NCBI GenBank assembly: GCA_020744225.1
Contig: JAGMWG010000008.1
Coordinates: 1,488,001-1,552,000, forward strand
Direction of reading: 5' to 3'
Source: Paraphoma chrysanthemicola
Lineage: Eukaryota; Ascomycota; Dothideomycetes; Pleosporales; Phaeosphaeriaceae
DNA length: 64,000 nt
Shown: positions 1 to 13,369 of the stretch, one piece after another
How the letters are laid out: every line of letters starts with the position of its first letter
Numbering within the stretch: position 1 is the first letter of the stretch
Position numbers and translations under genes: made by a program
The notes under the pieces: model-generated
Database searches by the model: none
What the model saw: only the letters and a program-made list of their open reading frames with translations
What the model was told of the DNA's origin: nothing

Positions 1-2443
1 CCACTTCATTAGTGTAGTCTGATATGCCTGGCTGATCACGAGCTGCCTCGCAGCAGCCTTGTACGAGAAATATGCCTGCTCATACACTGCTCACGCGAGC
101 CTAGACACGACCTACTAGACCAACGTACTTAGTGAACTACCGATCAATCATGGAGGTTACACAACAGAACATTGTGTCAAGGTTTCTGACTCGTAATACT
201 CTCACATCAAAACAATATACACAGTTCCATACAACTCTTGGCGACGACCTCTCCAAACCCAGAAAATAGCGCTCGCATGCTATATGAAGCGTAGTGTACT
301 CCTTGATGCCTCGCCGACTCGTGTACATCTTAAACCAAAGCGCACAGTCACTCTCCACTCCGTCATCACCAAGCATTCCAGACCCCTGAATACGATGCTC
401 ATTAGCATGCTCCAAGTGGCGCAAATTTCTGCCGACAGGTACCGTGTCTTTCGCATGTGAGGCCGAGGCGCGCACTATTCCGAGGTTATCAAGCAGACGC
501 CAGGATCTAACGTGTCGGTGGAACAAGCGTTCCACAATGTGAACGTTGGAATGGAGATGTATGGAAGGCTAGTGAGATTTTGTGTAGTAGTGCTAGGAGT
601 AGGCACACACTTGGAGCAGGGAGAGAGGGGTGTAGGGTAAGGACTGAATTGTAGTCTAACTTGTGGGTTCAACGGTCACAAAAGAAAAACCAGATGTAAT
701 CTCATTTTTTACAAGTCGATTCCAAAATAGACATCACGTCGCCGATGAAAAGTGAATGAGGACAATATTGGCCATCGATTATGCAAAGTAGCACAATTAC
801 GTTTAACTGTAGCTGAATGGCAGCCTACATAATTGTGCTCAAGTATCGATTTCGCAAAAATGCCCAACTTCCTTGACGGAAACTTTGCCGACGCTTCCAA
901 GAGTGATGATTGCTCAAAGAGCTCATATTCTGAAAGCAAAAGTCCGACTGCAAGGACGTGATATAGGCTATGCTCAAAATAGTCTTACCACTTCGCATTC
1001 GCAAGTAACAATCCCCAATCCAGCGACAATATACTCGCATGAGTACATGCCGAGAGTAATTAACTCTATCAGGCGCTTTCCATTAACCCAATCCTGTACG
1101 ACCTATTGCCCTGACTTTCATTCTGGCACAGCCATATCCCATGCTCAATCGTAGCCAACAGCTTTCCATTTCATCTCACTCATTCTACCTACCAAGTAAC
1201 TCATCAAATCTGCACTTTCTTCCACCGATTGATCGCCCTTACACTCCCCGTCTGAAGCGTACTGCTATACCAAAACATCAGCTATCTCGAACCAACATAT
1301 GGTTAAATACATGCCATGCGTCTGAACAGCTATTTCTCGGTGAAATAGCGCACGTGGAAGACTTGCAGCAAGGACTTACATTCCCATTGCCCCATTGTAC
1401 CTCACCCGACGAGCCAGATGAAATGAACTGCCAGCCAGGTGACTACTCTCAAATTTATGCATAACGCACGAAACCCTGCCATCGATTTTGAAAGTTCTTG
1501 TACTAGCAAGTGTAGTTCTAATTTGATCTGACCGTAGCATGTTACCACGACAAGTACCGCTCATGAACAGGATCTAGGATCGAAATACACCTCTCTACTT
1601 CATTATTCGCTAAACCCGTTATTCGTTGCCATGAAGAATATATCAGGACGCACACCATCTCGAACTTTCGTCGTAGCTCCAAATCACACCGTCGAATCCT
1701 CGTCCTCACAACAATGTCAGGGAAGGCAAGGACCACGTCCTTTCAGCCAACTAGTTTCAATCATGTACGCTAAAAGCTCCAATTATCCTATTCACTTGGT
1801 ATGCTTGCCGGGGGTTCGTGATTGTATGTTCTCGTTCGAGTACTATGTTGATTTTTAGATAGAAAAAACAAAAGTCCATACAAAGTTCAAAGCAACAGAA
1901 TAGCTAGGCATCATTGCATATAAATACATATACAATCGCGGATATAACTCGACACTCTATATAAAACAAAGCTTGAGCGGCTATGGCGAGATGCAAATGA
2001 CCCCCTTCGCTGGACTAACCGTCATGTGTATATATAGAAATGCGTGGATATAATGTAGGGGACTCTCCCAACGAGTGTCGTTAACGCGTGCACCTTCGAT
2101 AGCTATGCTCTTGAGCGTAGAGGATCTCTGTATACCGCGGCTCGTGAGCTACTTCTAAGGCAAGATGCCACGCTCCGCAATTGTCAACAACGTCACACGC
2201 TGATAGAATAAGGACTGAAGCACGAGTATTGCCTGAGAAGCTCAAGAATGTGGAAGACTCTTGATGGGGCAAGACAATTGCATTCGACGCAGAAGAGGGT
2301 CTATACGTATATTCCCAGGGGTCTGCGTTATATTTGCATGATTTGCATCTACAAATGGTACAACCAGGAAAGTGTCTCAAAGCACATAACCACCAACGCC
2401 ACATCTACCCATGATCATAGGAAGCTCAACGACGTATGTTACC
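1..2443. other. intergenic, no gene supported
   Basis: Several open frames of 60-130 codons exist on both strands, but none has a recognisable domain, a signal peptide or an exon structure that closes. The part nearest ADE4 (about 1,860-2,050) is A/T-rich with TATA-like runs and probably belongs to the 3' flank of that gene. Confidence 0.5.
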
Positions 2444-4354
2444 TCAGTTGAAGTCATTGAGGTTATGCAAGCTGATATCTTGGCTCTGTGACGGCCTCTT
2501 CTCTTCGCCTTTACCGTTCGCCGATGATCCGTTAGCTCCGGTAGCTTTGGTGGTGCCGTTGATCGATGGCCTTTCTGGGGTTGCGCTCTCGTCAGAGGGG
2601 ATGACGTTTCCATGTTGGTCAACCTCCTGCAATGTATTAGTATGATCATTACGTGGATTGGAAGCAGAATGACCTACAGCTCCTTTGGCGGCAATGCGAA
2701 TTTGCCTCGAGTCGGCCACACCATGCAAGACAGCCTCGCGCGCCTTCTCCATCACCTTCACTTTGCGTGTCTCGCCACGGATCCTTTCGAGATGCTCAAA
2801 ATAACCGTCGTCTACAGGCGTGACATATTTGCCGCAGAAGACGCCAACTTCGAACTTTTGTGTCTTGGGGTCGCGCGGAGACAGGCGAGCGCATGCACTT
2901 TCGAGATCTTCCAAAGTCTGGAAGATGACATCGTCCGCGCCAATATGCTTCGCGACGGCTGCGGCGTCTCGATCATGCGCGACAAGCTCCGACAATGACG
3001 CCAGGTCGATACCGTAGATGTGAGCATTCGTGATAGGTGGCGCACACGACGTGAAGTAAACCTTCTTTGCGCCTGCCTCTCGTGCCATGAGGACAATCTC
3101 ACGCGAAGTAGTTCCACGCACGATAGAATCATCCACGAGCAAGACATTCTTGCCAGCAAATTTCTTCTCCATGGGGTTCAGCTTCGCGCGGACGCCCTTC
3201 TGTCGCTGGGCCTGCTCGGGCATGATGAAGGTGCGGAAGATGTATCTGTTCTTAACAAATCCTAGGACGTATGGCTTGTCGAGAGCTTCTGCCACACAGA
3301 CTGCAGATGTTATGGCAGTCTCCGGAATTGGCATGACTACATCAATGTCGGCCAGCTTCTCAGGGCCCAGCTGCTTCTTAATGGTCTCAGCGAGCGTGAA
3401 ACCCATGTTGCGGCGACTCTCATCAACGTCGATGCCATCGATGACGGAGTCAGGTCGGGCGAAGTAGACATACTCGAAGATGTCGGGAGTATAGGCTTCT
3501 TGCTTGGCGACCTGCTTGAAGACAGGCTCCTTGCCCTTTGCGATGATTACGGCTTGACCTGGGAGGATGTCCTGGAAGTCTCGGTAACCACACTGCTTAA
3601 GCGCAACACTCTCCGAGGCCATCATATAGTCCATACCATGACCGGTGATGGACTTCCTGGAGCCGAGCACCATAGGCCGAATGCCGTAGGGGTCACGGAA
3701 ACCGATGAGACCGAATCCTAGAAACTATTAGCTTCTTCTTCGAGAAACACAAGAGCTACCACATACCAGCCAGCATAGCCGTGCACGCCCAACCTCCGAT
3801 GCAGAGCTTGTACATGCGCTCAAGCGCAGCGAAGCAGTCATCTGCGTTGATACGCGCCTTGCCAGTCTCGTTGAGCTCATTGGCGAAGATGTTTAACATG
3901 AGTTCACTATCGCTCTCCGTGTTGATATGCCTGTGCGCTTCCTGGTCAAGACGCTGCTGTAGGGCCGGGGCGTTGATAAGGTTGCCGTTGTGCGTCATGC
4001 AGATTCCGTACGGGCTGTTCACATAGAACGGCTGTGCCTCTGCGTTGGCGCTGCTGCCGGCGGTAGGGTATCGCAGGTGACCGAGGCCCATGAAGCCGGG
4101 GAGATCGGAGACGCGAGCGCCGTCGTGGAAGACCTTGGAGGCCATGCCGTTGCCCTTGCACTGGTGGAAGCGTCCGCCCGTGCTGCAGCTGACAATTCCG
4201 GCCGCATCTTGCCCGCGGTGCTGGAGGAGATAGAGCGCATCGTGAATCTCGACCGAAGCGGATTGTGATTTCCTGCACTCATCAGTTTCGCCTGGTTGGA
4301 CGGGATCAGATGCGCTTACGGATCACCGTGGATGACAGCGATGATGCCACACAT
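2444..4354 (-). CDS. ADE4: amidophosphoribosyltransferase (glutamine PRPP amidotransferase)
   Basis: Catalyses the first committed step of de novo purine synthesis: PRPP plus glutamine gives 5-phosphoribosylamine, in the cytosol. Three exons are read on the minus strand: 4354-4320, 4272-3767 and 3717-2444. They total 1,815 nt, or 604 residues. The protein opens with MCGIIAVIHGDP, so Cys2 becomes the N-terminal nucleophile of the class II glutaminase domain after Met removal. QHRGQDAAGI and the glycine-rich GFGLIGFRDP follow, then the phosphoribosyltransferase domain with the PRPP-binding motif VLLVDDSIVRG near residues 372-382. Roughly the last 70 residues are a low-complexity Ser/Asn/Gly-rich tail beyond the catalytic core, as is common in filamentous fungi. 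The start is fixed by the Cys2 requirement. Donors are GTAAGC and GTATGT; acceptors are CAG and TAG. All key residues I checked are present. Confidence 0.97.
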
Positions 4355-5614
4355 CCTGAAGTGTGTATATGTCTGGGAATGAGTCTAAGTTGACGAGTCT
4401 GGTTGAGCTTGTTAGCTGCGGCACTGGGTACGGAGCTACGGCATTCTCGGTAGAGTGGGGTTGGATCAGGAAGTCGTTGTGCGCTCATGCTGAAGTCGCA
4501 AGTCTAACATCTTTGAAAATGACAAAATCATCACGTAAAAGCAGGAAATAAAGGTAGAGGCACGGAGCGACGTACATTATGGTAATGTGGTGCAGACACG
4601 CAGCGCGTTCTCAGGTACCGTGTAAGTGCGGAGCGGATGAAGATATTCGGCCGGCGATGGTTGTAGAGTCTAATCCATCTATACAAGACGGATTTCTGAT
4701 TGATGCTGGTGTCTGTCTGGACAAGCAGTCCCGGGTGGTAGGGGCGTGTTGGTACATTGTTTCTGGAATCAAGTCGGCAGTGGGGAAGGAGCATGATAAA
4801 CCAAATTTTTTGCGCGCCGCGACCGCCGTTTCTAGGCCTTGGCATGCGGAGAGGGACCGAACCTCCGCGATCACCCATGCGTCCTCGATAGTAACATGAT
4901 TCTTGCTTTGCAAACTCTGACGATAGCGGATAACCTTTACTTGATGAGTATGCGTTTGGAGAGCTTCTAAGACTCGAGCGTGATTGTACCCAAGCCTTCC
5001 GTTGGTTAATCAAGTGCAAGTACTCGACTTATCATTTCGTCTCTCAGTCCAGACGCACGAAGAATTCACGGTACGGATTACTAACACATTGCGGCATATC
5101 GGCACGGAAACTTTGAGTTTGGAAGGTCAGGTCTTGAATGTGTCGAGGAAACATCGTTTACCAAAGGATTGGTTGATGCACGAAGTCAGGTTACCGTACC
5201 CACCATCCACTTGTAACTTGGTTTCTCACGATATCCACCTTCATGTACGCTGACATGGCACACCTTCAACTACCCAGCCCCAAAGCACCCAAATCAATCC
5301 CATGACAACCTTTCACTGCAAAATCACACATATGTCAACGATCAAGAGTAATGCAGATTAACGTGTTGATGCATTCAAAAAGCTGGGGTATCTCTGCGCT
5401 CTCATCAAGAATGCCATTCCTCCACCTCCAACCTCCTCCAATCAAATCATACATAAAGGAAACCATCTCCATCTCGTAATTCAATTACTGCTCATCTTCC
5501 GGGTATTCAACTTCCACCTTTCCTTCTCATCAATCCATCAAGCCGGGTTCTGAGAACCTCCCGCCGCGTCTTCCTCGCGCCAAGGCAAGGTATCAGCGAC
5601 ACAGCGGGAGCCGC
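4355..5614. other. intergenic, ADE4 upstream region
   Basis: No supported gene. It holds the promoter side of ADE4 and the 3' flank of the small minus-strand gene that begins at 5876. The open frames here have no domain or splice support. The stretch 5,480-5,600 is C/T-rich. Confidence 0.5.
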
Positions 5615-5876
5615 TTAGACTCTACTCGTGTGCGTAGTCCTGGTCTTGGACCGCCTTCCGCCGCGGCCGCAGGTGAGGCAGCTGATGATGATGCCGAAGA
5701 GCGAGACAATGGCGTTGATGATGGCCTTGAGACCGGCGGCGATGGCGTTAACAATCGCCATGATGCAGTTGCCGATGGTGCGGAAGACGCTTTGGATCTG
5801 GTGAATGTTAGTTGGCGGAACTGGACGGATGGTGGAGCAGGTAGGAATCACGTACGCATGATACAACGGCGCCCAT
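5615..5876 (-). CDS. small conserved fungal hydrophobic protein, N-myristoylation motif
   Basis: Two exons, 5876-5856 and 5797-5615, encode 67 residues. Exon 1 gives only MGAVVSC; the intron has a GTACGT donor and a CAG acceptor. Splicing makes one continuous hydrophobic region, alternating short apolar blocks with small residues and ending at the cysteines of ISCLTCGRG, followed by a basic, Thr-rich tail. The start MGxxxS fits the N-myristoyltransferase consensus, with Cys7 and the later cysteines as possible palmitoylation sites, so membrane attachment is likely (inference). From memory, short proteins of this kind recur in filamentous ascomycetes without a known function. The gene is too small and too split for simple ORF calling. 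I know of no enzymatic role and propose none. Confidence 0.7.
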
Positions 5877-7475
5877 AGTTGCGGTGTTGTGTGGTTGGTT
5901 TTTAGTTGGTGTGTTGTGTTTGGCAGATGCTTTCGAGTCGAGAAGAGTCAATCGAGGGTTTTCTTGAGTCCAGTTGAGAAAAGTAGCTTTGGTTTGTGGA
6001 ATGTGTGGCCAAACAAACAACGCAGGCCCTGCCTTCCTTATATCCCAGCCAGCCTAGCCCATGCCTGCCTTTTGCACAAAAGACACACCCGTGACGTCAC
6101 ATTCAGGACACACCCTTGCATGCCCTCACACTCACCTCATTTCAGCATCCATGCGCCCTTGCCCCCAGCCTGCAAATTTCCACAATCCCATGATACCGCC
6201 TGACACGCGCATCGCACCGCACGCGCCAAGTCAGCGCATATCCGCAAACAGCGACAGAAACCTGCTGGTGCGCGCCAAACGCAGTAGCGATCGCCACACG
6301 ATTACCGTTTGAAGGATTATGACGCAGGCGGGATCCCTGTGCATGCGCCACCGCTACTGACCTCATATCGCCTTGTTGCAGCAATAATCGCCTTTGTCGT
6401 GTGGCTCGACCCAACCGCGATCGCGATGCACACAATCCCCATGCCAGAAGAAGGTTTGCCGTAAAGTGATGTGCGAGCGGTGAACTTTGTAAGCACCTGT
6501 TATCGTGCCAATTGTTGCCCAAGACAGCCCTCCTTCTCCGCTTCATGACACTATCTACATCCATCAGCCGGCACCTTTACCCGCTGGGTGCATATAGTCG
6601 TGCTGTTCCCGATGCATGCATGTATTTCCACCGTGACGTAGCTGTGGCTTCACGACGCGACCTTCAGTCAGCCCACCGCATTGTTTGTCCCATGCATCAG
6701 CAACGCTGTGAGACATTGGCTGGCCACTCTACCCTGCCCTGTTTTTGGCGAGATTTGCTGCTCCTTGTCCACTCTCAAGCTGTGGCGTCACTTGGTCAAT
6801 GAACCGCAAATGTGGAGCTTTGCCGTCATTGTGCTGAATTTATTTCTGGCAGAGTTTTGAGGTGGAGCGTTCCTTAGACGAGGTTTCACATTAGCATTGC
6901 GGATAACAAAGCAGAGATTTGGTCCGGCTCACACTGGCGTGGAGCTTGTGCTGTGGCTCGTGTGCGCTTGCGTCACGCCGTCAACGGGAAGCTGGTCAAT
7001 GGCGGGAGCCATGCTTGCCAAAATCCACTTCATGTCTTAATTTTCTTGTACTGCATATTCTGCTTCTGCTACACTACTACGCATTTCCACCCATGCACGA
7101 ACGATACTCGACGTCGACGCAGGCTGAGAGCATGCTCCATCCAACACAATAGATCAAGAAGCCAAGCTGGGATAGCCGCATGATCTCCGTCTAACAAAAT
7201 GCAGACGTAGTAGATGAAGAAGAGATGACGCTGTCAATGCTAGGTGTGATATGACATGCATGCCGAGATCCGTCCGCAAATGCGACCAATGGTCGCTTGC
7301 GAGGAAGAGAATGCTGACTGGGATTTTGCTACTATCGAGATTGTATCATTGCTGCGTCGGGCATGGTCGAAAGCTATTATTTGAGGATATCCTCGTATGC
7401 TGTGGTCGCTGAACCTTCTCGCGCATGCTCGCGCTCATCGTCTTTCTGATAATTCTGGTCCTGGAAAAGCTCATC
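5877..7475. other. intergenic, no gene supported
   Basis: Contains the promoter of the small acylated-protein gene (CT-rich around 6,010-6,190) and the 3' flank of the TRP-like gene. Several open frames occur on both strands but none resembles a protein family. Confidence 0.5.
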
Positions 7476-10300
7476 TCACCACCTCTGCTCAATTTCCGGT
7501 ACCAACCTGATGCTGCTTTTACTGGTTTTCCGTGGTAAGGGAGGGACATCCTCTTCGCTGATCCGAGTCTCGAGAGGAGGCCTGGAACTTGATCGCGACG
7601 GGATGCTGGGCTGTCTCGTCCGCTGCTTCGAAGGGCTAATCCGATCACCAGCAATTGGGCGAGGAATGGCAGACGACACCTGTGTGCTAGATCGGCTAGC
7701 ATCGGCGTTCAAAGGGCTAGGATGTCTGTCCACGCTCTCACCGCTACCAGATTGTGTTCCGGGAAGAGCTCGGCTTGCAGGACGACTGCAGCCATCCGGT
7801 GTCGACCTCATGGTATCACTCAATGTCCTTGCTCGTCCTGCTCTCCGAGCTTCAACGAAGTCCTGCGAGGTCCAGCTTGGGCGATGAAGACGTGCTGCCC
7901 GGGGTAATGCGGTATATGAGATCGTCGACTGGTTGGTAGCTGACCTATTACGCTGAGACGGTCGATCCCGAGCCTCGGTCTGAGTCTGGCTGGATTCAGA
8001 GAAGTGACGCATCGAGCTGTAGTGAATCTCCTGCAAGAATTCGGCATCCTCATCTTCGACCTTTGGCACACGCCTCACATGGTTTACACTAAAGTATGGC
8101 TCCTGCTCTATTTCCTGGACAGGTTCGGCCCGAGTAGATCGAGAGCGGGGAATGTCAGAGGCCTGACGATCGATTCGATCGAAAAACTGCTGGCGACTGG
8201 ACATCCAGCGTTGTGGTCGTATGCGCTCCCGGTTGCGCATGATCGAAAAGTAGCTGGTGACCGCTCCGATCCCAATCATAATGAGCACAGAAATTGTTAA
8301 TAGGCTTTGTATGATGATGATCACGATGCCGATGACCGTAGCTGGGATCCGAGGCATATCGTAGCGTGTGTCGAAGGCGGCAGAGAGGGCGGTGGCAGAC
8401 ACTTTGCTGAACCCCAGAAGGTACACCAAAATGATGTTCAGACGCTGACCTTCGAATGGGCGAAGGTATATGGTAGTCAGGAATGCAACAACTTCAACAA
8501 CGAGAAGGCCGAAAACCTGTACTAGAGGACGAGCAGAAGCCCCTGCCAGGAAGCTGGCTCGAATGAACTCGTAAACAAGCCAGACTGCGAAGAACCACCA
8601 TCTCGTCCTACGATAGCGAGAAGCTAACCAGCCATAAGATAAGATGAATTTTTCATCATCATGGACAGACTTTGAGCCAGCAGCGCGAAGTTGCCACCAT
8701 GGGATAGAGCCGACGTACATTTTGTCCTCAGAACGTGGTGACTCGCTCTGATGTGAGACGGTGAGCCATGGGAGGAAATTCCATATCTTTTCCTTCTCGA
8801 AATTGAGCCTGTCAGGTTCAAACGCATGCCTGCCTTTGCTGATTGTACGGTAGCATGCCAGGCCTGCGGCAGATCCAACACCGAAGACGACGATGAGAAA
8901 GACTGCGCTCGCTACCGCGACTGGACCTGGGGACCTAAGATAGGACAACTGAAACATCGAGACGAATGCGATCATAAAGAAGCCTATGAAAGCTGCGCGC
9001 AAGACAGCATGTATGGTGTACCGAGCAAAGTGTGTCCGAAATAACTTTAGGCGGTCCCTCTTGATCATTCTCGTCGTGCTCAGGCATTCTAGCGAGATCT
9101 TGAAGATCAAGATTGTTACGACAACGCTGGCAATCAGAAGCAGTGACCACATGAGACAGGTCATAAAAGCGTTCGAAGCCGGGATCCGATCCTGCGCTAA
9201 CGTTCCTGCAAATCCGGAGAAATTGCCAGGAAGGGGAAGCCCAGGCTTAACTGGTTGTCTGGCAAAGGAGAAACCACTATTCGGACCGGCAAGGCCTCGC
9301 TTGTAGATTGCGTGAATGTCGTATCCACCTCCCAAGCCCGGATTATTCTCCCCTGTACCCGCAGCGCCGACGTGGGAGGTGTTGCCTTTGTTCGAGCCAA
9401 TGAAGTCGTTGATGGCATTCTGCATATGCTCCGAGTAGATCATGCCTGCAGCCCAGGCGTAATTGCTCCAGAAAGCGACAAGTACGTTCGGCCAGTTCAA
9501 GGACAATGCTCCGCTGAAGTAGATATAATGCCAGGCAGCAAAGACAACCATGACGGACGGTGAGTGAGCATAGTGCGGCCGTATATCGGCGATGTTATTG
9601 CCATAGACAGCTGTGGCGAAAGAAGATATCGCAGCGACAATGGTAAAGAGTCCTAGAATGGTACCGACCACAATCTTTTGCCGGAAGCTACTCCCGTTCG
9701 TGATCTGTGCTGCGAAACATCCTATCTCGACCTGCGTTGTATTCGAAAAGATTCTCAGAATAGCCTGACCCTCGAAGTCCGGGATGGAGAGAGCCAGATC
9801 AGGGATGCCGGCTACGTCGTTTTGGCTGATAGGAATGATGCCGGCGGCTTCGATCGGGCGACCAGTTGTAGCTGGACAGAGGCTGGAGCTGTTAGCTTTG
9901 CGCTTTGCAACAATTTCACTGCTTACCTGTCGATATTGGCATTGCATGGATTGAAGAGGAGTTCAAACCGGCTTTCACCGTACGCGTAAACCCCAATGGA
10001 CATCATGATGCTCTCGTTTGTAAGAGCTGTCTCGCCTTGCATATGGAAGAGGACCGTCATGTTGTCCCGGTAGTAGGCCGCGTCGAATTTAGTCACATTG
10101 ATGACGCTTTCACCCATGCAGTCACCGAAATCTGCAGTGTAGAGTGCGGGCTGCCTGTCGTCTCTGACCTGCCACCGTTTGCCATCGATCGTTGCCACCA
10201 CGTACTTCGGCTCTTCCTTTGCAGTTGCAGTGCTAGCAAGCAGGACCAGAAGCAGGACTAGCCAGAGGGCTGATATCTTGCGAAGTTGCGCGCGCAACAT
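7476..10300 (-). CDS. TRP-like / flavin carrier-like integral membrane protein with ML-like domain
   Basis: Two exons, 10300-9927 and 9882-7476, give about 926 residues. The intron is about 44 nt with donor GTAAGC and a GCTAAC branch site; a second acceptor 6 nt upstream is also in frame. The N-terminus is a signal peptide (MLRAQLRKISALWLVLLLVL) followed by an extracellular ML-like (TRP_N) domain ending with the typical DFEGQAILRIF. Next comes a TRP-type transmembrane domain with many hydrophobic segments between about residues 155 and 640. The last ~230 residues are a Ser/Arg/Pro-rich cytosolic tail. This matches the fungal Flc/Pkd2 family: S. cerevisiae Flc1-3, linked to FAD transport into the ER and calcium homeostasis, and S. 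pombe Pkd2. Whether this protein is a channel or a flavin carrier cannot be told from the sequence. Confidence 0.88.
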
Positions 10301-11071
10301 CTTGTGTTTGTGTCGAATACTGCCAGAAGTTCCAGGTTAGGAACATAACCCCGATGTCGTATCGATCAACGGCCTGTAACGGGCCTGTGCGAGTGTTTAG
10401 TGGAACAGGAAGGGAAGTGGACGCTTTCACGTGTTGGAGTACCTCCAAAGCAGGAGAACCACCTCATATATTTGAGAGATTGATGTTACACTGACCTTGC
10501 CGTGATTGCCGCACGTATTTGTACTTTGACCGCCTATGTTGTCGCTATTGTGAGGCAGCGATGTGGAGGTGAAGCGAGAGATTGAGCCGCACTAGGCAGC
10601 GCGCTGTTGTCGCATCGGCATGCGGTGAGCTTGAAAGTTGATGCGTTGTAAGAGGCAAGAGGCGAGTGGTGTGATTGAGCAGTGACGTGGGCAGTCGCTT
10701 TGGATCTTTGTGGTTGCCGTCCCAAAGGGCATACACAGCAGGAGCGACTACAAGGACCCACTCATAAGGCGGAAGGGACCCACTTTTCTGGGTGAACAAG
10801 AATACTACAAGTAGTTCTTTCCCTGAGGTGGCTGTCGATATCATGTGGATGTACTACGACTGTGCAGTCACCACTGATTAGAGATGTACCGCAGACTCGT
10901 TATGAAGAATGACTTTGTCTCGTATTGTTTAAACAAGTACTAAGCTCATGTATGCTCGCATCCATCTTTTCCACACCGGATATCGTGAAGTGGCAAAGCC
11001 CAATGCAAAACGCCGCGCTAATAATAAACAGACAAGCTCAAATGCGATGATGTATGACGCCACCAGCTCTT
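10301..11071. other. intergenic, promoter side of the TRP-like gene
   Basis: No supported gene. It includes the upstream region of the TRP-like gene and the 3' flank of the LtrA gene. Confidence 0.55.
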
Positions 11072-13369
11072 TCACGCATTGTAGTTCTGGCCTGCGCTAA
11101 CAGGCATATATCCTCCCTTGCCCGTGGGCGCTCCCAATCCCGGCGTCGTAGGGTCAGGGCTCATTAGAGGTGGGCTCATAAGCGGTGGACTCATGAGAGG
11201 CTCCATCGCGTAGCCATGCTGAGCGCCGCGGTACTCGGTGCTCTCGGCAGTGAGCGGTGTGGTATCAGAGTATACGCTGTAGTGGGCTGACTTGCGAGCA
11301 TCTTCGAGGTTGACAGAGTCATGGTGGCCGTGTCCGTGTAAAGGCTGGATTTCGTGGACCTCACCATGCTTGGCCTCGTGCCCGCCATGGCCGTGCTCCT
11401 CGACTTCCAGGGCGTAAGGCTGGCCGCTCTTCTTCAGGCGCCAGTTACAGAATAGCGCGCTGACTTTGTCGACCACCATAATGAGGAAGAGCAGGATGAC
11501 GCAGATGGGAAGGAGCCATGGAGTGCCGAGAACACCGTGTAGCCGGTGTTTATTGGCAATAACTGCGAGGAGTGCAGCACCAACGCCCAAGACGAGGCAG
11601 CGAGTGATGATGGAGGTGAAGTCGAACAGATCGGCCTTATGACGTCTGATCAGGATGAGGAAGACGATCAAGCAGACGATAAGTGCGCAGAAGCAGCTCC
11701 AGTAGTACATGTAGACCAGCTGCCAGCTGTCGACGGCGATCTCGAGTGGCTCGTAATCCTCAAGTTTGCTCGCTGGGAGCTTGATACCGAGACCGAGATA
11801 CATACCGTTGGTTATGGCTGAGTCGACGTTGGTAAAATTCATGGGCCATTGGTCGGGATTGCTGATATACTTCGCCGCATTCGCTTTCGAGCAGATATCA
11901 GTCGTGTTTCCGATGGAGAAGATGGTGTCTTCTGCCGCCCAAAACCAGAGTTGCGTCTCAATCTTTTTGTCGAGCTCGAAGTAGTCCAAGAGGCCTAAAA
12001 GCTTGTCACGAAGCTTCGCACCATCGAGATTTTCTTCTGCACAGTATTGGTAGATGCTGTCGCTAACCTTCCATGCATTCCTGATGGTGTATCGGGCCAG
12101 TGCGAGCTGTTGTGAACCTTCCACAACGCCGACGATGGCCAGCTGGAATGGGAAGTGAAGACAAGACCAGACCTGCTGACGGATGGTTCCATAGTGACCA
12201 TGGGGAAAGTTGTCGAAGTAAAGAGCCCAGATGAAGACCTGGCGACATGTGTTAGCAAGAAGTTGTCCTTTGCAGTATACGCGTATGAACAACGTACCAG
12301 GATGAGGATAATGCACATGATCAAGAAGCATCCCTCGACATCGAGACCATGCTTGCCCATGAGTCTGCTAACTGTCTTTGTCACACCAATCGCTCCCTCG
12401 CCAATGACGATAATTGTGAGCAGACTCATGCGCTCCATCAAATGCGTCTTCTTGAAGCTCAACATGCGCCAGGAGCAAGATATAGTAATGGCAGCAGCAG
12501 ATTCTAGGCCTGCAACCACATACCAAACCAGATACACAAGGCGGTGGTCCTTCGATTCTCCTTTGAATGCTGGTGTCATGGCAGCAAACGCACCCATTGC
12601 GACGGCGTAGATGAGAAACATGAGGCCGAGAGGGAGGTAGAGCTTCGCATAGCGAGCACGCCATGTGAAGAACTTGTTCCGTTAGCATTCTGAATCACCA
12701 TGCGAGGGACTTCGAGTTCTTACAAGCACGACCAGGTATTGAATGGCGAGAAGTCCTCTGCAAATTACCAAAGTATAGCATAGAATGCGGAAATTCTACA
12801 GGGCATTAGCTGTCCATGTTCCTGCTCGGAATGGGCAATACGCACGATATTGTCTCCTTTTGGACTTGAGGGATTGAATTGCGAACCGACCAGCGCCAGA
12901 CCCACAAAGCAGATGAATTGCACCGTCTTGCAGGCGCGCTCATAGAGCGAATCTCGTGCGAATCGGACATCGTGCAGAGTAATCTGGAACCAAGTCGACC
13001 AGAGAATACCGAAGAAACCAACGTATCCGAGTAGGTAATCGCCGTCGGTGATGGAGTGGTAGGCGGTGAACGTTGCGAGATTGGCTACGAAGAACAGATC
13101 GAAGAAGAGTTCAATGCTGTTGGCTTCGTGCCGTTGCGAGAATACGAGCGAATCGGTATCTGCACCAACTAATGGCGACTCAATTATTGGTGTGGAATGG
13201 TGCAACCGCCTCAAATGCTTCTCCTTGTCCCTGTGGATTGTCAGTCTGCATGTCGATCACTCGGCACGGAGCTGCCTGCGTACACATCTCGCTGTCAAAC
13301 GTCAGTACTGAACTCAATTTGTGCACTGCCAATGCGACCCACCTTGTGACCGTGGAAACTGAAACCCAT
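11072..13369 (-). CDS. LtrA-family (low temperature requirement A) membrane protein
   Basis: Exons 12846-(about 13223), 12795-12724, 12672-12298 and 12238-11072 join cleanly. A short first exon at 13369-13343 (MGFSFHGHK) is likely but its acceptor is unsure. With it the product is about 672 residues. The LtrA signature near the N-terminus (NSIELFFDLFFVANLATF) is clear, followed by alternating hydrophobic helices and, after about residue 440, three to four more helices (WQLVYMYYWSCFCALIVCL and later). The cytosolic C-tail is His-rich (HGHGGHEAKHGE) and carries a tandem LMSPP repeat three times. LtrA was named from a cold-growth gene in Listeria; fungal members have no established substrate. 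Two introns need the rare AAG acceptor (for example 12673-12675), so the N-terminal junctions should be read with caution. Confidence 0.8.
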
